Below, piece after piece: positions 35,348 through 42,920 of a stretch of 43,127 nt of DNA (position 1 is its first letter; the number at the start of each line of letters is the position of its first letter). A program made the position numbers and the translations under genes. The DNA is from Dehalococcoidia bacterium (lineage in GTDB: Bacteria; Chloroflexota; Dehalococcoidia; UBA2979), in NCBI GenBank assembly GCA_028279505.1, contig JANQNP010000124.1, forward strand, positions 1 to 43,127. The letters run 5' to 3'. The notes under the pieces were generated by a model that had not been told where the DNA came from, did not search any database, and saw only the letters and a list, made by a program, of their open reading frames with translations.

Positions 35348-36237
35348 GCGCGGGCTCCTCGCATCTGCTCGTCGGCGGCAGGGGACTCCGCCTCGAGCCG
35401 GCGCTTGATCTCGGACAGACTGGGGAGCGGCGCAGGGCCGATCTGTTCAACGGACGCGGCAGCGAACGCCGCCGCGATCTGCGCAGCCGCTTGTTTGCCT
35501 TCGTCCAGCGCGAGTATAAGCGCTGTCGCGAACACGTCACCGGCCCCGGTCGCATCGACCGCGTTGTTCGTCGGAAAAGCGCCCACCTCGAACGGTCCGT
35601 TCGGGCCGTCGATCAGGGCGCCGCTGGCGCCCCGCGTCGTGACGAGGCGCGCACCGCCCGCGCGCGCATCGGCGAGCTGACTCTCGGTCCACAGCGCCGC
35701 TTCACGCTCGGAGCGGAAGAATGTGTACGAGTGCGAACAAGTGCGTACGAGCGAATTATCAACAGGTGGTGCGAGGCGCATGATCCGCTCGCCATCTAAC
35801 TTACGCTGTAAGCCTTGCGTCATCACCCCGACCCGCTGGGCTCCCTCCGCCACCGGCGCGAACGACTCGATGTCCAGGTCGTCGCGGAGCAGCGGTGTGA
35901 TCATCACCGTCCCGGCCCGCTCCCAGTCCCGAGGTAGATCGCTCGCCGCCAGCGCACGCGTCGGCTGCGCCGGCACCCGCATCACGCGCCCCTCGGGCCG
36001 GTCGTCGATCTCGAACGTGACCGTGTGCGGATCCTCCACCAGCTCGAGGTCGTGCCCCTCGAGGGCAGTGAGGTCGGCGTCTGGCCCGGCGATCGTCAGA
36101 ATCCGCGCGCGGATCCCGAACGCCTCGGCCACCCGCGCCCCGTACGAGACGGGGCCACCCGGCAGCCGCTCGCCAGCGATCACATCCACCGTGACAGGGC
36201 CGACCAGGAGCAACGGCAGCGGCGGACCGTCCGTCAC
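35344..36237 (-). CDS. PfkB-family carbohydrate kinase
   Basis: The product is 297 residues. The second PfkB signature is complete: NAVDATGAGDVFATALILAL, with the catalytic Asp in DATGAGD. The N-terminal LLVGPVTVDVIAGERLPGGPVSYGARVAEAFG is the glycine-rich substrate strand. Family members phosphorylate ribose, fructose-1-P, adenosine or other sugars; the sequence does not decide which. There is nothing between it and parA (GTGA overlap), and 21 bases separate it from jag. Its presence between jag and parA is unusual and its relation to partitioning is probably only positional. Confidence 0.9.
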   Translation of the reverse strand: MTDGPPLPLLLVGPVTVDVIAGERLPGGPVSYGARVAEAFGIRARILTIAGPDADLTALEGHDLELVEDPHTVTFEIDDRPEGRVMRVPAQPTRALAASDLPRDWERAGTVMITPLLRDDLDIESFAPVAEGAQRVGVMTQGLQRKLDGERIMRLAPPVDNSLVRTCSHSYTFFRSEREAALWTESQLADARAGGARLVTTRGASGALIDGPNGPFEVGAFPTNNAVDATGAGDVFATALILALDEGKQAAAQIAAAFAAASVEQIGPAPLPSLSEIKRRLEAESPAADEQMRGARA

Positions 36238-36258
36238 GAGGCCTCCTCGACCCGCAGG

Positions 36259-37476
36259 TTACTCGGGGAGGACCTCGACCTGCCGGTCGTCGCCGCGCCC
36301 GACGCTCTCCGTGCTGACGCCGTCCTCGTCCTGCAGCGCCAGGTGAATGATCCGCCGCTCCGCCGCTGGCATCGGCTCGAGGGTGATCACATCACCGGTC
36401 GCGCGCACCTCCGAGGCGATCTCCTGCGCCATGTCGACCAGCGTCTCCTCGCGGCGCCGCCGGTAGCCCTCGATGTCGACGCCGAAGACCTCCTTCGAGG
36501 ATCCCTGGCGTGAGACCAGCACGTTGAGCAGGTACTGCAGCGAGTTCAGCGTCTCGCCGCGGCGACCGATCAGCACGGCTAGTTCGTCCGAGGCCTCGTC
36601 GCTCTCGCCGTAGACGTCGAAGACCTGGGTGATCAGCCCGACACCATCGCCCGGCGTCTCCGGGTCGCGCGCCGTGATGCTCGTGTCGCCGAGCCCGAGG
36701 TGGACCAGCAGGTCACGCAGCGTGCTGCCGAAGAGGTCGACGTCGTCTTCGGGATCCGAGTTGATCGACTCAGGAAGGTTCGGGGGAGCGCCGGGGACCA
36801 GTACCTCCTCGTCCGGTGAGACCGCCTCGATCGGCCGGCGATCGCGGTCGCGACCGCGCCCACGCCCGCCACGACCGCCGCGCCCGTTGTCGCGTCCACC
36901 GCGCCCGTTCCCGCCACGTCCACGTCCGCCGCGGCCACCACGACCGCGACCGCCACGCTCGCGCTCCTCGTACTCGTCGCGTCGGGGCGGCTCGTCGTCG
37001 TCGAGGTCGTCGGCACCCGAGGGCTCGTCGCGCCGCGGAGGCCGGTCGTCGTCGCGATCGTCACCTCGGTCGTCGTCTCGGTCCGCGCGAGGACCATTGC
37101 CATTGCCGCCGCCACGGCGGCCGCGCCCACCTCGACGGCCGCGCCGTCGCCGGCGTCGCCGGGCGTCGCCGCCCTCGCCCTCGCCGCGGTCGCCGGCGCC
37201 ACCCTCGGCCCGGGCGTCGCCGTCGTCGGAGCTGTCATCGCCGCGGCCGGTCGCCCGCTCGGGAGCGGCCCGCTCAGGAACCGCGGCGTCGTCGCTGGCG
37301 GACTCGGGTCGAGCGGTGACGCGGACCAGCGCCTCCTCGCCGCCGATCCCCAGGAACCCGCTCTTACCCTCCCGAACGACCTCGACGTCGACTTGATCGC
37401 GACGACGACCGAGCTGATCGAGAGCGCGAGCGACGGCGGCGTCGACTGTTCTTCCGCTTGCTTCCGTTGTCTCCAT
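36259..37476 (-). CDS. jag: Jag/KhpB RNA-binding protein with long Arg/Gly-Asp linker
   Basis: The product is 405 residues, about twice the Bacillus Jag. The N-terminal Jag_N domain (EASGRTVDAAVARALDQLG, EGKSGFLGIGGEEA), a KH domain (VYGESDEASDELAVLIGRRG, NSLQYLLNVLVSR) and a C-terminal R3H domain (RRRREETLVDMAQEIA, PAAERRIIHLALQ) are all present. Between Jag_N and KH lies a ~190-residue low-complexity linker with alternating Arg/Gly and Asp runs. KhpB-type proteins bind RNA with KhpA and affect elongation/division. The ATG at 37476 has CGGAG 8 bases upstream and lies 113 bases inside yidC. Confidence 0.92.
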   Translation of the reverse strand: METTEASGRTVDAAVARALDQLGRRRDQVDVEVVREGKSGFLGIGGEEALVRVTARPESASDDAAVPERAAPERATGRGDDSSDDGDARAEGGAGDRGEGEGGDARRRRRRRGRRGGRGRRGGGNGNGPRADRDDDRGDDRDDDRPPRRDEPSGADDLDDDEPPRRDEYEERERGGRGRGGRGGRGRGGNGRGGRDNGRGGRGGRGRGRDRDRRPIEAVSPDEEVLVPGAPPNLPESINSDPEDDVDLFGSTLRDLLVHLGLGDTSITARDPETPGDGVGLITQVFDVYGESDEASDELAVLIGRRGETLNSLQYLLNVLVSRQGSSKEVFGVDIEGYRRRREETLVDMAQEIASEVRATGDVITLEPMPAAERRIIHLALQDEDGVSTESVGRGDDRQVEVLPE

Positions 37477-38341
37477 CTTCCAACTCCGTTTCGGTCTCCG
37501 TCGCCGTGTCGGTCGACGGTTGAGAGGCGGCAGGGGTGCGACCGTTCTTCTTCGAATCGGTCTCGGGAAGGCGTGCCAGGCCAACCTGGTCTCGGACGAT
37601 GTTGGGGATCAGCGAACCCCAGGTGAAGTCACCAGGGCCCACGAACTGCCACTGCAGAAGGACGCCGATGATCGTGCTCGCGGCCCAGTAGAGCCCGAGG
37701 CCGGCCGGCACCGCAAGGACGAACCAGGCGAACAGCGCTGGCAGCATCCACTGCATCATCTGGTTCATCTGACGCTGCTGCTCGCTCTGCATCATCGCGT
37801 TCCGGCCGGTCGAGATGCGCTGCTGCAACCACATCGAGGCGAACACGAGCGCCGTCAGGAAGAAGCCGCCGTTCTGCTGGAGGTCGATCCACAGGAACTG
37901 AGTGCTCAGCGGCGCCGCGCCCTGGATCACATCGATGTTGTAGAGGCGGTGCGATAGGCTGACCAGGCTCTCCGGCGTGCTCGCCAGCGTGATCCGGATG
38001 ACCTGGTAGAGGGCAATGAAGATCGGGAACTGGATCAGCTGCGGACCTAGACAGCCCAGCGGATTCACGCCGGACTCTCGGTAGAGCTTCATCGTCTCCT
38101 CGGACCGGCGGCGCGGGTCGGAGTACTTCTTCTTGATCTCCTCCACCTGCGGCGCGATCGCCTGCATCGCACGGGTCGCGTTCAGCGTCCGCAGCGTCAG
38201 CGGGAACATCAGCGCGCGCGAAATCAGCGTGAACAGCAGGATCGCGATGCCGAACGACCCGAAGCTCACGGTCGTCAACAACACCATCACGTTGATCAAG
38301 GGCGTCTCGAGGAACGTCTGCCAGATGGCGCCGATTGGCAC
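37364..38341 (-). CDS. yidC: YidC/SpoIIIJ membrane protein insertase
   Basis: The product is 325 residues. The first hydrophobic segment and the groove arginine (LFTLISRALMFPLTLRTLN) are followed by the cytosolic helical hairpin (IAPQVEEIKKKYSDPRRR), the NPLGCLGPQLIQFPIFIALYQ helix, and two C-terminal membrane helices (WMLPALFAWFVLAVPAGLGLYW). About 80 residues after the last helix form a Ser/Thr/Glu then Arg-rich tail, as in YidC proteins that bind ribosomes without a long signal-sequence domain. No lipobox is present. The last 113 bases are shared out of frame with jag. The lipoprotein gene ends 4 bases upstream. Confidence 0.95.
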   Translation of the reverse strand: MPIGAIWQTFLETPLINVMVLLTTVSFGSFGIAILLFTLISRALMFPLTLRTLNATRAMQAIAPQVEEIKKKYSDPRRRSEETMKLYRESGVNPLGCLGPQLIQFPIFIALYQVIRITLASTPESLVSLSHRLYNIDVIQGAAPLSTQFLWIDLQQNGGFFLTALVFASMWLQQRISTGRNAMMQSEQQRQMNQMMQWMLPALFAWFVLAVPAGLGLYWAASTIIGVLLQWQFVGPGDFTWGSLIPNIVRDQVGLARLPETDSKKNGRTPAASQPSTDTATETETELEDGDNGSKRKNSRRRRRSRSRSARSSSRSSRRRGRSGG

Positions 38342-38345
38342 TGGG

Positions 38346-39446
38346 CTAACCCCCTCGTCCGGCGACGATCGTCGCGCCGCCGTCGGCGGCCGACACCCGC
38401 AGCAGCTCGCCGTCCTTGGTCAGGTACAGGATGTTCCCGTCGTACACGAGCGGATCGGCGAAGATCTTCGCGTCATCGAGGTCCGACTCCCACCGCAGCT
38501 CGCCAGTCGCCGGCTCGATGCCGCGCAGCCGCCCGTCGCGGTCGGCCACCACCAGCACCCCGCCGATCAACACCGGCTGCGACCGGAACTCGAGGTCCTC
38601 CTCGACGAATTCCCAGTCCAGCGCCCCGGTCGCGGCATCGAGGGCGAACACCTCCCCGCGCAGCGTGGCGCCGTACACGACGTCGCCCGCCACCAGCGGC
38701 GTCGCGACGATCCAGCCCGCCGCCTCGTAGCTCCAGCGCTCAGCGCCGGACGGGTTCGTGCTGTCGTACGCGTGGATCTTGTGGTCCAGCGACCCCGCGA
38801 GGATCAGGTCGTTCGCGAACACGAGGTCGGCGGTAAGCGCCCCGCCCGGATCCTGCCGCCACTCGATCGCCCCGGTGGACGAGTTCAGCGCCAGCAGCTC
38901 GCGCCCGTCCAGCTTGCCGACGTAGACCGTCGTGCTCCGCGCGATCGGCGCCGCCCAGATCCGCCCGTCCGGTTCGAGGAACCGGTCGAGCTCCGCGCCG
39001 GACTCCCTATCGAGGACGATCACATCCCCGTCCTCGGTCGGGATGTACATCGAGGAGCCGCTCACCAGCGGCGTCGCGACCACGTTCGTCTCCAGGTCGA
39101 CAACCGGCCACTCCGGCCGCCCGCTCCCCACATCGAGGGCGGCGACCACCCCGTCGTACGAGACGAGATAGACCGTGTTTCCCTCGACGATCGGCGTCGC
39201 GTAGAAACCGTCCAGGTCAAGGTCGTCCAGCTCCGCCGGGAACCGCCAGTCCTCGTTGAACGAGCCCGCCGAGGTAAACGAGCCCGAGCTCATCGTGCCC
39301 CGCTCGAGCTGGACGAACAGCCGGTCGCCGTCCGCCGTCGGCGCCGCCCAGCCCTCGGGGCTGGCGAGGTTGACGCACCCGGTCAACGCGAGCGCGAGGA
39401 CGGCAGTCGCGAGGGCGAGCCACCGGCGATGTTTCACGTGAAACAT
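38346..39446 (-). CDS. PQQ-repeat beta-propeller lipoprotein (BamB-like fold)
   Basis: The product is 366 residues. The N-terminus is a lipoprotein signal: MFHVKHRRWLALATAVLALA, then LTGC with the lipidated Cys at 24. The mature part has repeats such as GNTVYLVSYDGVVAALDVGSG, SMYIPTEDGDVIVLDRESG, TVYVGKLDGRELLALNSSTG and DVVYGATLRGEVFALDAATG that form a PQQ-like propeller. It is exported and anchored outside the membrane. Its position directly before yidC suggests an envelope-biogenesis role, which is inference. The first residues are encoded by parS; no Shine-Dalgarno lies before the ATG. An upstream start would add 64 Arg/Pro-rich residues and hide the signal peptide. Confidence 0.88.
   Translation of the reverse strand: MFHVKHRRWLALATAVLALALTGCVNLASPEGWAAPTADGDRLFVQLERGTMSSGSFTSAGSFNEDWRFPAELDDLDLDGFYATPIVEGNTVYLVSYDGVVAALDVGSGRPEWPVVDLETNVVATPLVSGSSMYIPTEDGDVIVLDRESGAELDRFLEPDGRIWAAPIARSTTVYVGKLDGRELLALNSSTGAIEWRQDPGGALTADLVFANDLILAGSLDHKIHAYDSTNPSGAERWSYEAAGWIVATPLVAGDVVYGATLRGEVFALDAATGALDWEFVEEDLEFRSQPVLIGGVLVVADRDGRLRGIEPATGELRWESDLDDAKIFADPLVYDGNILYLTKDGELLRVSAADGGATIVAGRGG
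39430..39445. promoter_or_regulatory. parS, perfect centromere-like ParB site
   Basis: TGTTTCACGTGAAACA is identical to the widely conserved bacterial chromosomal parS. The palindrome extends by two further bases on each side (GA...TC, 39428-39447). It overlaps the first five codons of the lipoprotein gene (MFHVKH). parA and parB lie about 5 kb downstream in the same run. I saw no second parS in the window. Confidence 0.95.
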
Positions 39447-39496
39447 CGGAGTGGCGGTTCGGGAGGGCCGTGCTCGGCGGGAGCCCGGGATCGTCG

Positions 39497-39727
39497 TCAC
39501 GCTGCCTGCTTCCGCTCGGGAACGGGATCGTAGCCGCCTGGTTGCCCGGGCCGGCACCGCGCGATCCGTCGGATGCCGAGCCACGAGCCACGGAACGCGC
39601 CGTGCGTCTCGATCGCCTCGTAGGTGTAGGTGGAGCACGTCGGCTCATGCCGGCACGACGCGCCAAAGAGCGGTGAGAGGAGTTGCTGGTACCCGCGAAT
39701 CAAGATCAGCAGTGGTCGCTTGATCAT
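39497..39727 (-). CDS. yidD: YidD membrane protein insertion efficiency factor
   Basis: The product is 76 residues. It has the YidD signature: [25 protein letters not shown] with three conserved cysteines, [34 protein letters not shown]. YidD assists YidC-dependent insertion. The ATG at 39727 gives the canonical length; its ATGA overlaps the rnpA stop. It lies between rnpA and the propeller lipoprotein, with yidC further downstream, the usual neighbourhood. Confidence 0.94.
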   Translation of the reverse strand: MIKRPLLILIRGYQQLLSPLFGASCRHEPTCSTYTYEAIETHGAFRGSWLGIRRIARCRPGQPGGYDPVPERKQAA

Positions 39728-40155
39728 GGTTGGCGGTCGTTCTCGTGCTGAACGACCTCGAGGCGGCGCGCACACCGCCTGGAAGCGGCCGATAGTTCGC
39801 GAAAACTCGCGCTAGCGCTCGGATGCTGCGGCACCGCGACGATATCGTAGCCCGGCCGCAGCGGCAGGTCGCGCATGATCGCGCGCAGCCGCCGCTTCAC
39901 GCGGTTGCGCGTCACCGCGCCGCCAACCCGTCGGCTGACCGCGTACCCCACGCGGCTGTACGGCAGCTCGTTGTCGCGCGCCACCAGGTGCAGCATCGGG
40001 TCCCGCGTTCGTCGTCCGTGACGCATGACGGCCTCGAAATCTCGGCTGCGCCGCAGGCGCTCGACGGCCCGAGGAGCCGCGTCGCCATCGCTCGTTCGGC
40101 GCGCCGGGGGGCGGTCGCGTTCCGTCGCCGCCGAGGCGCGCTCCGGCGCGGTCAT
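39724..40155 (-). CDS. rnpA: RNase P protein component
   Basis: The product is 143 residues. The RNR motif is clear: [18 protein letters not shown], with the preceding [14 protein letters not shown] and an N-terminal [16 protein letters not shown]. RnpA binds the RNase P RNA and the pre-tRNA leader. About 30 residues at the start are low-complexity and exceed the usual ~115 residues, so the true start may be further in, but there is no better start codon before the conserved region. rpmH lies 12 bases upstream and yidD overlaps the stop. Confidence 0.93.
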   Translation of the reverse strand: MTAPERASAATERDRPPARRTSDGDAAPRAVERLRRSRDFEAVMRHGRRTRDPMLHLVARDNELPYSRVGYAVSRRVGGAVTRNRVKRRLRAIMRDLPLRPGYDIVAVPQHPSASASFRELSAASRRCARRLEVVQHENDRQP

Positions 40156-40167
40156 CTACGGCGCGGG

Positions 40168-40305
40168 CTAGACGGCTAGTCGCGCTCGGCCGCGCGCGCG
40201 GCGCCGCGCCAACACGTGGCGGCCGTTCTTGGTCGCCATCCGTGCGCGGAAGCCGTGCTTGCGCTTCCGCGGAATCCGCTTCGGCTGCCATGTTCGCTTG
40301 GGCAC
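40168..40305 (-). CDS. rpmH: Ribosomal protein L34
   Basis: The product is 45 residues, almost wholly basic, starting [18 protein letters not shown] and continuing [18 protein letters not shown], the standard L34 sequence. The start is GTG at 40305 with GGAG 6 bases upstream. A strong promoter lies at 40361-40390. In most bacteria dnaA is next to rpmH; here a lytic transglycosylase gene lies upstream instead. Confidence 0.96.
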   Translation of the reverse strand: MPKRTWQPKRIPRKRKHGFRARMATKNGRHVLARRRARGRARLAV

Positions 40306-40360
40306 GGGTCGCTCCGATCGGGCGCGGCCGGCAGATCGCGCGTGGCTGAGGGGGCAGACG

Positions 40361-40390
40361 AGTATAGGTGTCGGTTTGACCTCCGAGCAA
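40361..40390 (-). promoter_or_regulatory. Probable promoter of the rpmH operon
   Basis: On the minus strand, TTGCTC (40390-40385) and TATACT (40366-40361) are spaced 18 bases. The -10 matches 5 of 6 consensus positions. Transcription would start about 50 bases before the rpmH start codon and could read the whole run to dinB. Confidence 0.6.
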
Positions 40391-40414
40391 TTCGCCGGAG
40401 GCGCACGTTCACCC

Positions 40415-42502
40415 TCAGCGGATCGCCGGCAGATCCGCCAGACCATAGGCGTATCGGTACCAGCCGTACTGTTCGATGACCGTCGTCACGTACCGCCGCG
40501 TTTCTTCGAAATCGATCGCCTGGATGAACCCGTCCGGGCCCGGCGACGCCTGGCTATCGAGCCATCGCTGCGCGTTGAACGGCCCCGCGTTGTACGCCGC
40601 CAGCGCCGCGAACACGTTGCCGTCGAACGTCTCGAGTTGGGTCGACAGGTACGAGGCGCCATACCGAAGCGCCGTCTCCGGATCGGTCAGCGACACCACG
40701 CCGCCCCACTCCTCGCCGAGGGTGTTCGCAATCTGCACCCCCGTCGGTGGGATCACCTGGGTGAGGCCGATCGCCCCCGCGGGCGACACCACGTCCGGCT
40801 CGAACGCGGACTCCTGCCGGATCAGCGCCAGCAGCAGCAGCGGCGGCACCTCGAACTCCGCGCTCGCCGCCTCGACCAGCTCGAGCCACGGTGCCGGGTA
40901 CGCGAGCCGCTCGAGGGCGAGCGGAGTCTCCAGCCGCTCCGCCGTCGACAGCGGCCCGATCAGCCGGATCGCCGCGATCAACGCCGCGTCCGGCAGATCG
41001 AGGTCGGCGGCACGGCTGCTGAGTCCGGCGACGGCGTGCGGGTCCCGCTCCACGAGCTCGATCCGGTCGAGGAATACCGCCCGTCCGAGCGAGCGTTCAC
41101 CAGCATCAGCGAGGATCTGTACAAGTTCGAGGAATTCGTCCTCGTCAAGCCGGCTCGTGCCCGTGGAAACGCCGTAACGCCCCACTAGCCACGCCTCGAT
41201 CTCCGCTGATCCATCCTCGAGCGCCGGCAGCGGCTCGATGATCGGCCACTCGAGGGCGTCATCGCCCGCCAGTTCGAGGATCGCGGAATAGGTGCGCGGG
41301 TCGATCTCGTTCGCCGCCGGCACCGCCGCCTCAACGCGCGCCTCCGGCCCCGCGATCAGGTCGTACCACCGCGCGGCCGTCGCCGCGTGGAATCCACCAG
41401 CGCTCGCGATCGCCCCCAGCCGCTCGAGCGCCGTCGCCTCGTCGCCCGCCTCGAAGACCGCGAGGGCGCCGCGCAACGCCCCGTCGCCGACGAACCCGGA
41501 GCTCGGGTACTCGGCGAGCAGCACGTCGTAGAACACGGCCGCAGCCTCGAAGTCCAGCTCCTCCTCAGCGACGCGTCCGCGCCAGTACGCCGCGTCGTCC
41601 GCGCGGCTGCCGAACGGATCCACCGCCAGCGACTCGCCGTACGCCTCGATCGCGCCCGGCCGGTCCGGGACCCGCTCGGCGAGGGCTCCGAGGTAGAACC
41701 ACGCCACGCCCGCGGTCGCCGGATCCGGTTCCGTCGCCAGGATCGCCTCGTACCGCTCCGTCGCCAGCCCGTTCTCCCGCGCGAGGTAACGCGTGTACGC
41801 CGCGCTCAGCGCCGGCGCCTCGATCTCGGCGAGTTCGAGCGCATCGAGGGCCAGCGACGCCGCCCAATGCCCCGGCGCCTGCGTCACCAGCGCGATCGCG
41901 TCGTCCGCCCAGCTCGGATCTTCCCGCTCGAGCAGGATCTGCGCCCGCGCCCAGCGCGCGCTCATCTGCTCCGAACTGCTCGCGGCCGGATTGTTCGCGG
42001 CGGCGCTGAGCCACGCGATCGCCTCGTCACTCCGATCCGCCCCGGCGAGCGCCGCCGCACCTTCCTGCTGCGCGATCGGCCGCAGCGAGGCCGGAAGCCT
42101 CGGATCGTCGAGCGCCGCGCTGAACGCGGTCGCGGCGCCGTCGTAGTCGCCGTTGGCCGCGAGCACCTGCGCCAGCCGGAACCACGCGAACGGCGCGAGC
42201 GCCCCATCCTCGTTGGCGATCGTGCGCAGTCCCGCCGCGGCCGTCTCTGGATCGCCGGCGTCGCGCGCCCGGATCGCCTCGCGGTACCGGTCCGCCGCCG
42301 AGATCGGCGGCGTCGGCGTGGCTGTCGGGAGCGGCGTCGGCGTCGCGGTTGGGGTCGGTGTCGCCGTAGGGGTGGTCGTCACAGTGCTGGCGACGACGTC
42401 GGCCGGTGCGTCCTCGTCGCTGAACGCGCCACCAAGCACCACCACCGCGACGAGCGCGGAAACGAGGACGACCGGGAGCCCGAGGGTCAGCGTGCGTCGC
42501 AT
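40415..42502 (-). CDS. Lytic murein transglycosylase (SLT type) with helical-repeat region
   Basis: The product is 695 residues. An N-terminal membrane anchor (residues 7-27) is followed by a Thr-Pro linker (43-66) and about 480 residues of TPR-like helical repeats ([48 protein letters not shown]). The C-terminal domain has the SLT catalytic Glu564 in [24 protein letters not shown], and [17 protein letters not shown]. The layout resembles Slt70: it cleaves peptidoglycan glycan strands to 1,6-anhydro products outside the membrane. It sits upstream of rpmH on the same strand and divergent from the small membrane protein gene. Confidence 0.94.
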   Translation of the reverse strand: MRRTLTLGLPVVLVSALVAVVVLGGAFSDEDAPADVVASTVTTTPTATPTPTATPTPLPTATPTPPISAADRYREAIRARDAGDPETAAAGLRTIANEDGALAPFAWFRLAQVLAANGDYDGAATAFSAALDDPRLPASLRPIAQQEGAAALAGADRSDEAIAWLSAAANNPAASSSEQMSARWARAQILLEREDPSWADDAIALVTQAPGHWAASLALDALELAEIEAPALSAAYTRYLARENGLATERYEAILATEPDPATAGVAWFYLGALAERVPDRPGAIEAYGESLAVDPFGSRADDAAYWRGRVAEEELDFEAAAVFYDVLLAEYPSSGFVGDGALRGALAVFEAGDEATALERLGAIASAGGFHAATAARWYDLIAGPEARVEAAVPAANEIDPRTYSAILELAGDDALEWPIIEPLPALEDGSAEIEAWLVGRYGVSTGTSRLDEDEFLELVQILADAGERSLGRAVFLDRIELVERDPHAVAGLSSRAADLDLPDAALIAAIRLIGPLSTAERLETPLALERLAYPAPWLELVEAASAEFEVPPLLLLALIRQESAFEPDVVSPAGAIGLTQVIPPTGVQIANTLGEEWGGVVSLTDPETALRYGASYLSTQLETFDGNVFAALAAYNAGPFNAQRWLDSQASPGPDGFIQAIDFEETRRYVTTVIEQYGWYRYAYGLADLPAIR

Positions 42503-42603
42503 CGACCTCGATCGTACGTCGCGAGGCCCGTCAGTTGGTGTCCCCCGTAACCGGGCGGATCGTTAGAATGCGACCCGGACATCGATCAGAAGGAGGCCGC
42601 TGG

Positions 42604-42840
42604 GTGAAGCGCTGGCTCGGCTCGATTACTGGACTGCTGCTGGCAGCGTCCCCCGCCGTCGCCATGGCGGCCGACGAGGGCCGCGCCCTCGACCCGCCCG
42701 CCGACACCGCCACGGTGCTGCTCGTCACCATCGTCGCGCTGCTCGGGATGGCGCTCGTCGGTGGCATCGGCTACCTCTACCGTCGCGAGCGCGGCCTCGA
42801 TTGGGACTTCCAGAAGCCGGACGCGCCCGACCACCACTAG
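42604..42840 (+). CDS. Small membrane protein, 78 residues
   Basis: I do not recognise a named family. The start is GTG at 42604 with AGGAGG (42591-42596) 7 bases upstream. A signal-peptide-like N-terminus (VKRWLGSITGLLLAASPAVA) is followed by a short polar stretch, one membrane helix (TATVLLVTIVALLGMALVGG) and a charged end, GYLYRRERGLDWDFQKPDAP. TAGAAT (42564-42569) is a good -10 match but lacks a -35 at the right distance. The peroxiredoxin gene begins 80 bases downstream on the same strand, so they may share a transcript. Confidence 0.8.
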   Translation: MKRWLGSITGLLLAASPAVAMAADEGRALDPPADTATVLLVTIVALLGMALVGGIGYLYRRERGLDWDFQKPDAPDHH

Positions 42841-42920
42841 ACCCGGGGCGACCCCACGAGGTCCGCACCACACGACCGACACACCCCGACCGATTCGACA
42901 CAGGAGCGAGGCGAATCCGA

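Noticed and set aside
36840..37150. Short repeats resembling a repeat array
   Set aside because: They are codon-level repeats of the Arg/Gly/Asp linker in Jag, with no fixed repeat-spacer pattern.
40306..40414. Replication origin upstream of rpmH
   Set aside because: The gap is only 109 bases, with a good promoter but no DnaA-box cluster or AT-rich stretch.
42535..42569. Promoter TTGGTG / TAGAAT before the small membrane protein gene
   Set aside because: The two boxes are 23 bases apart, too far for a standard promoter; only the -10 is noted.
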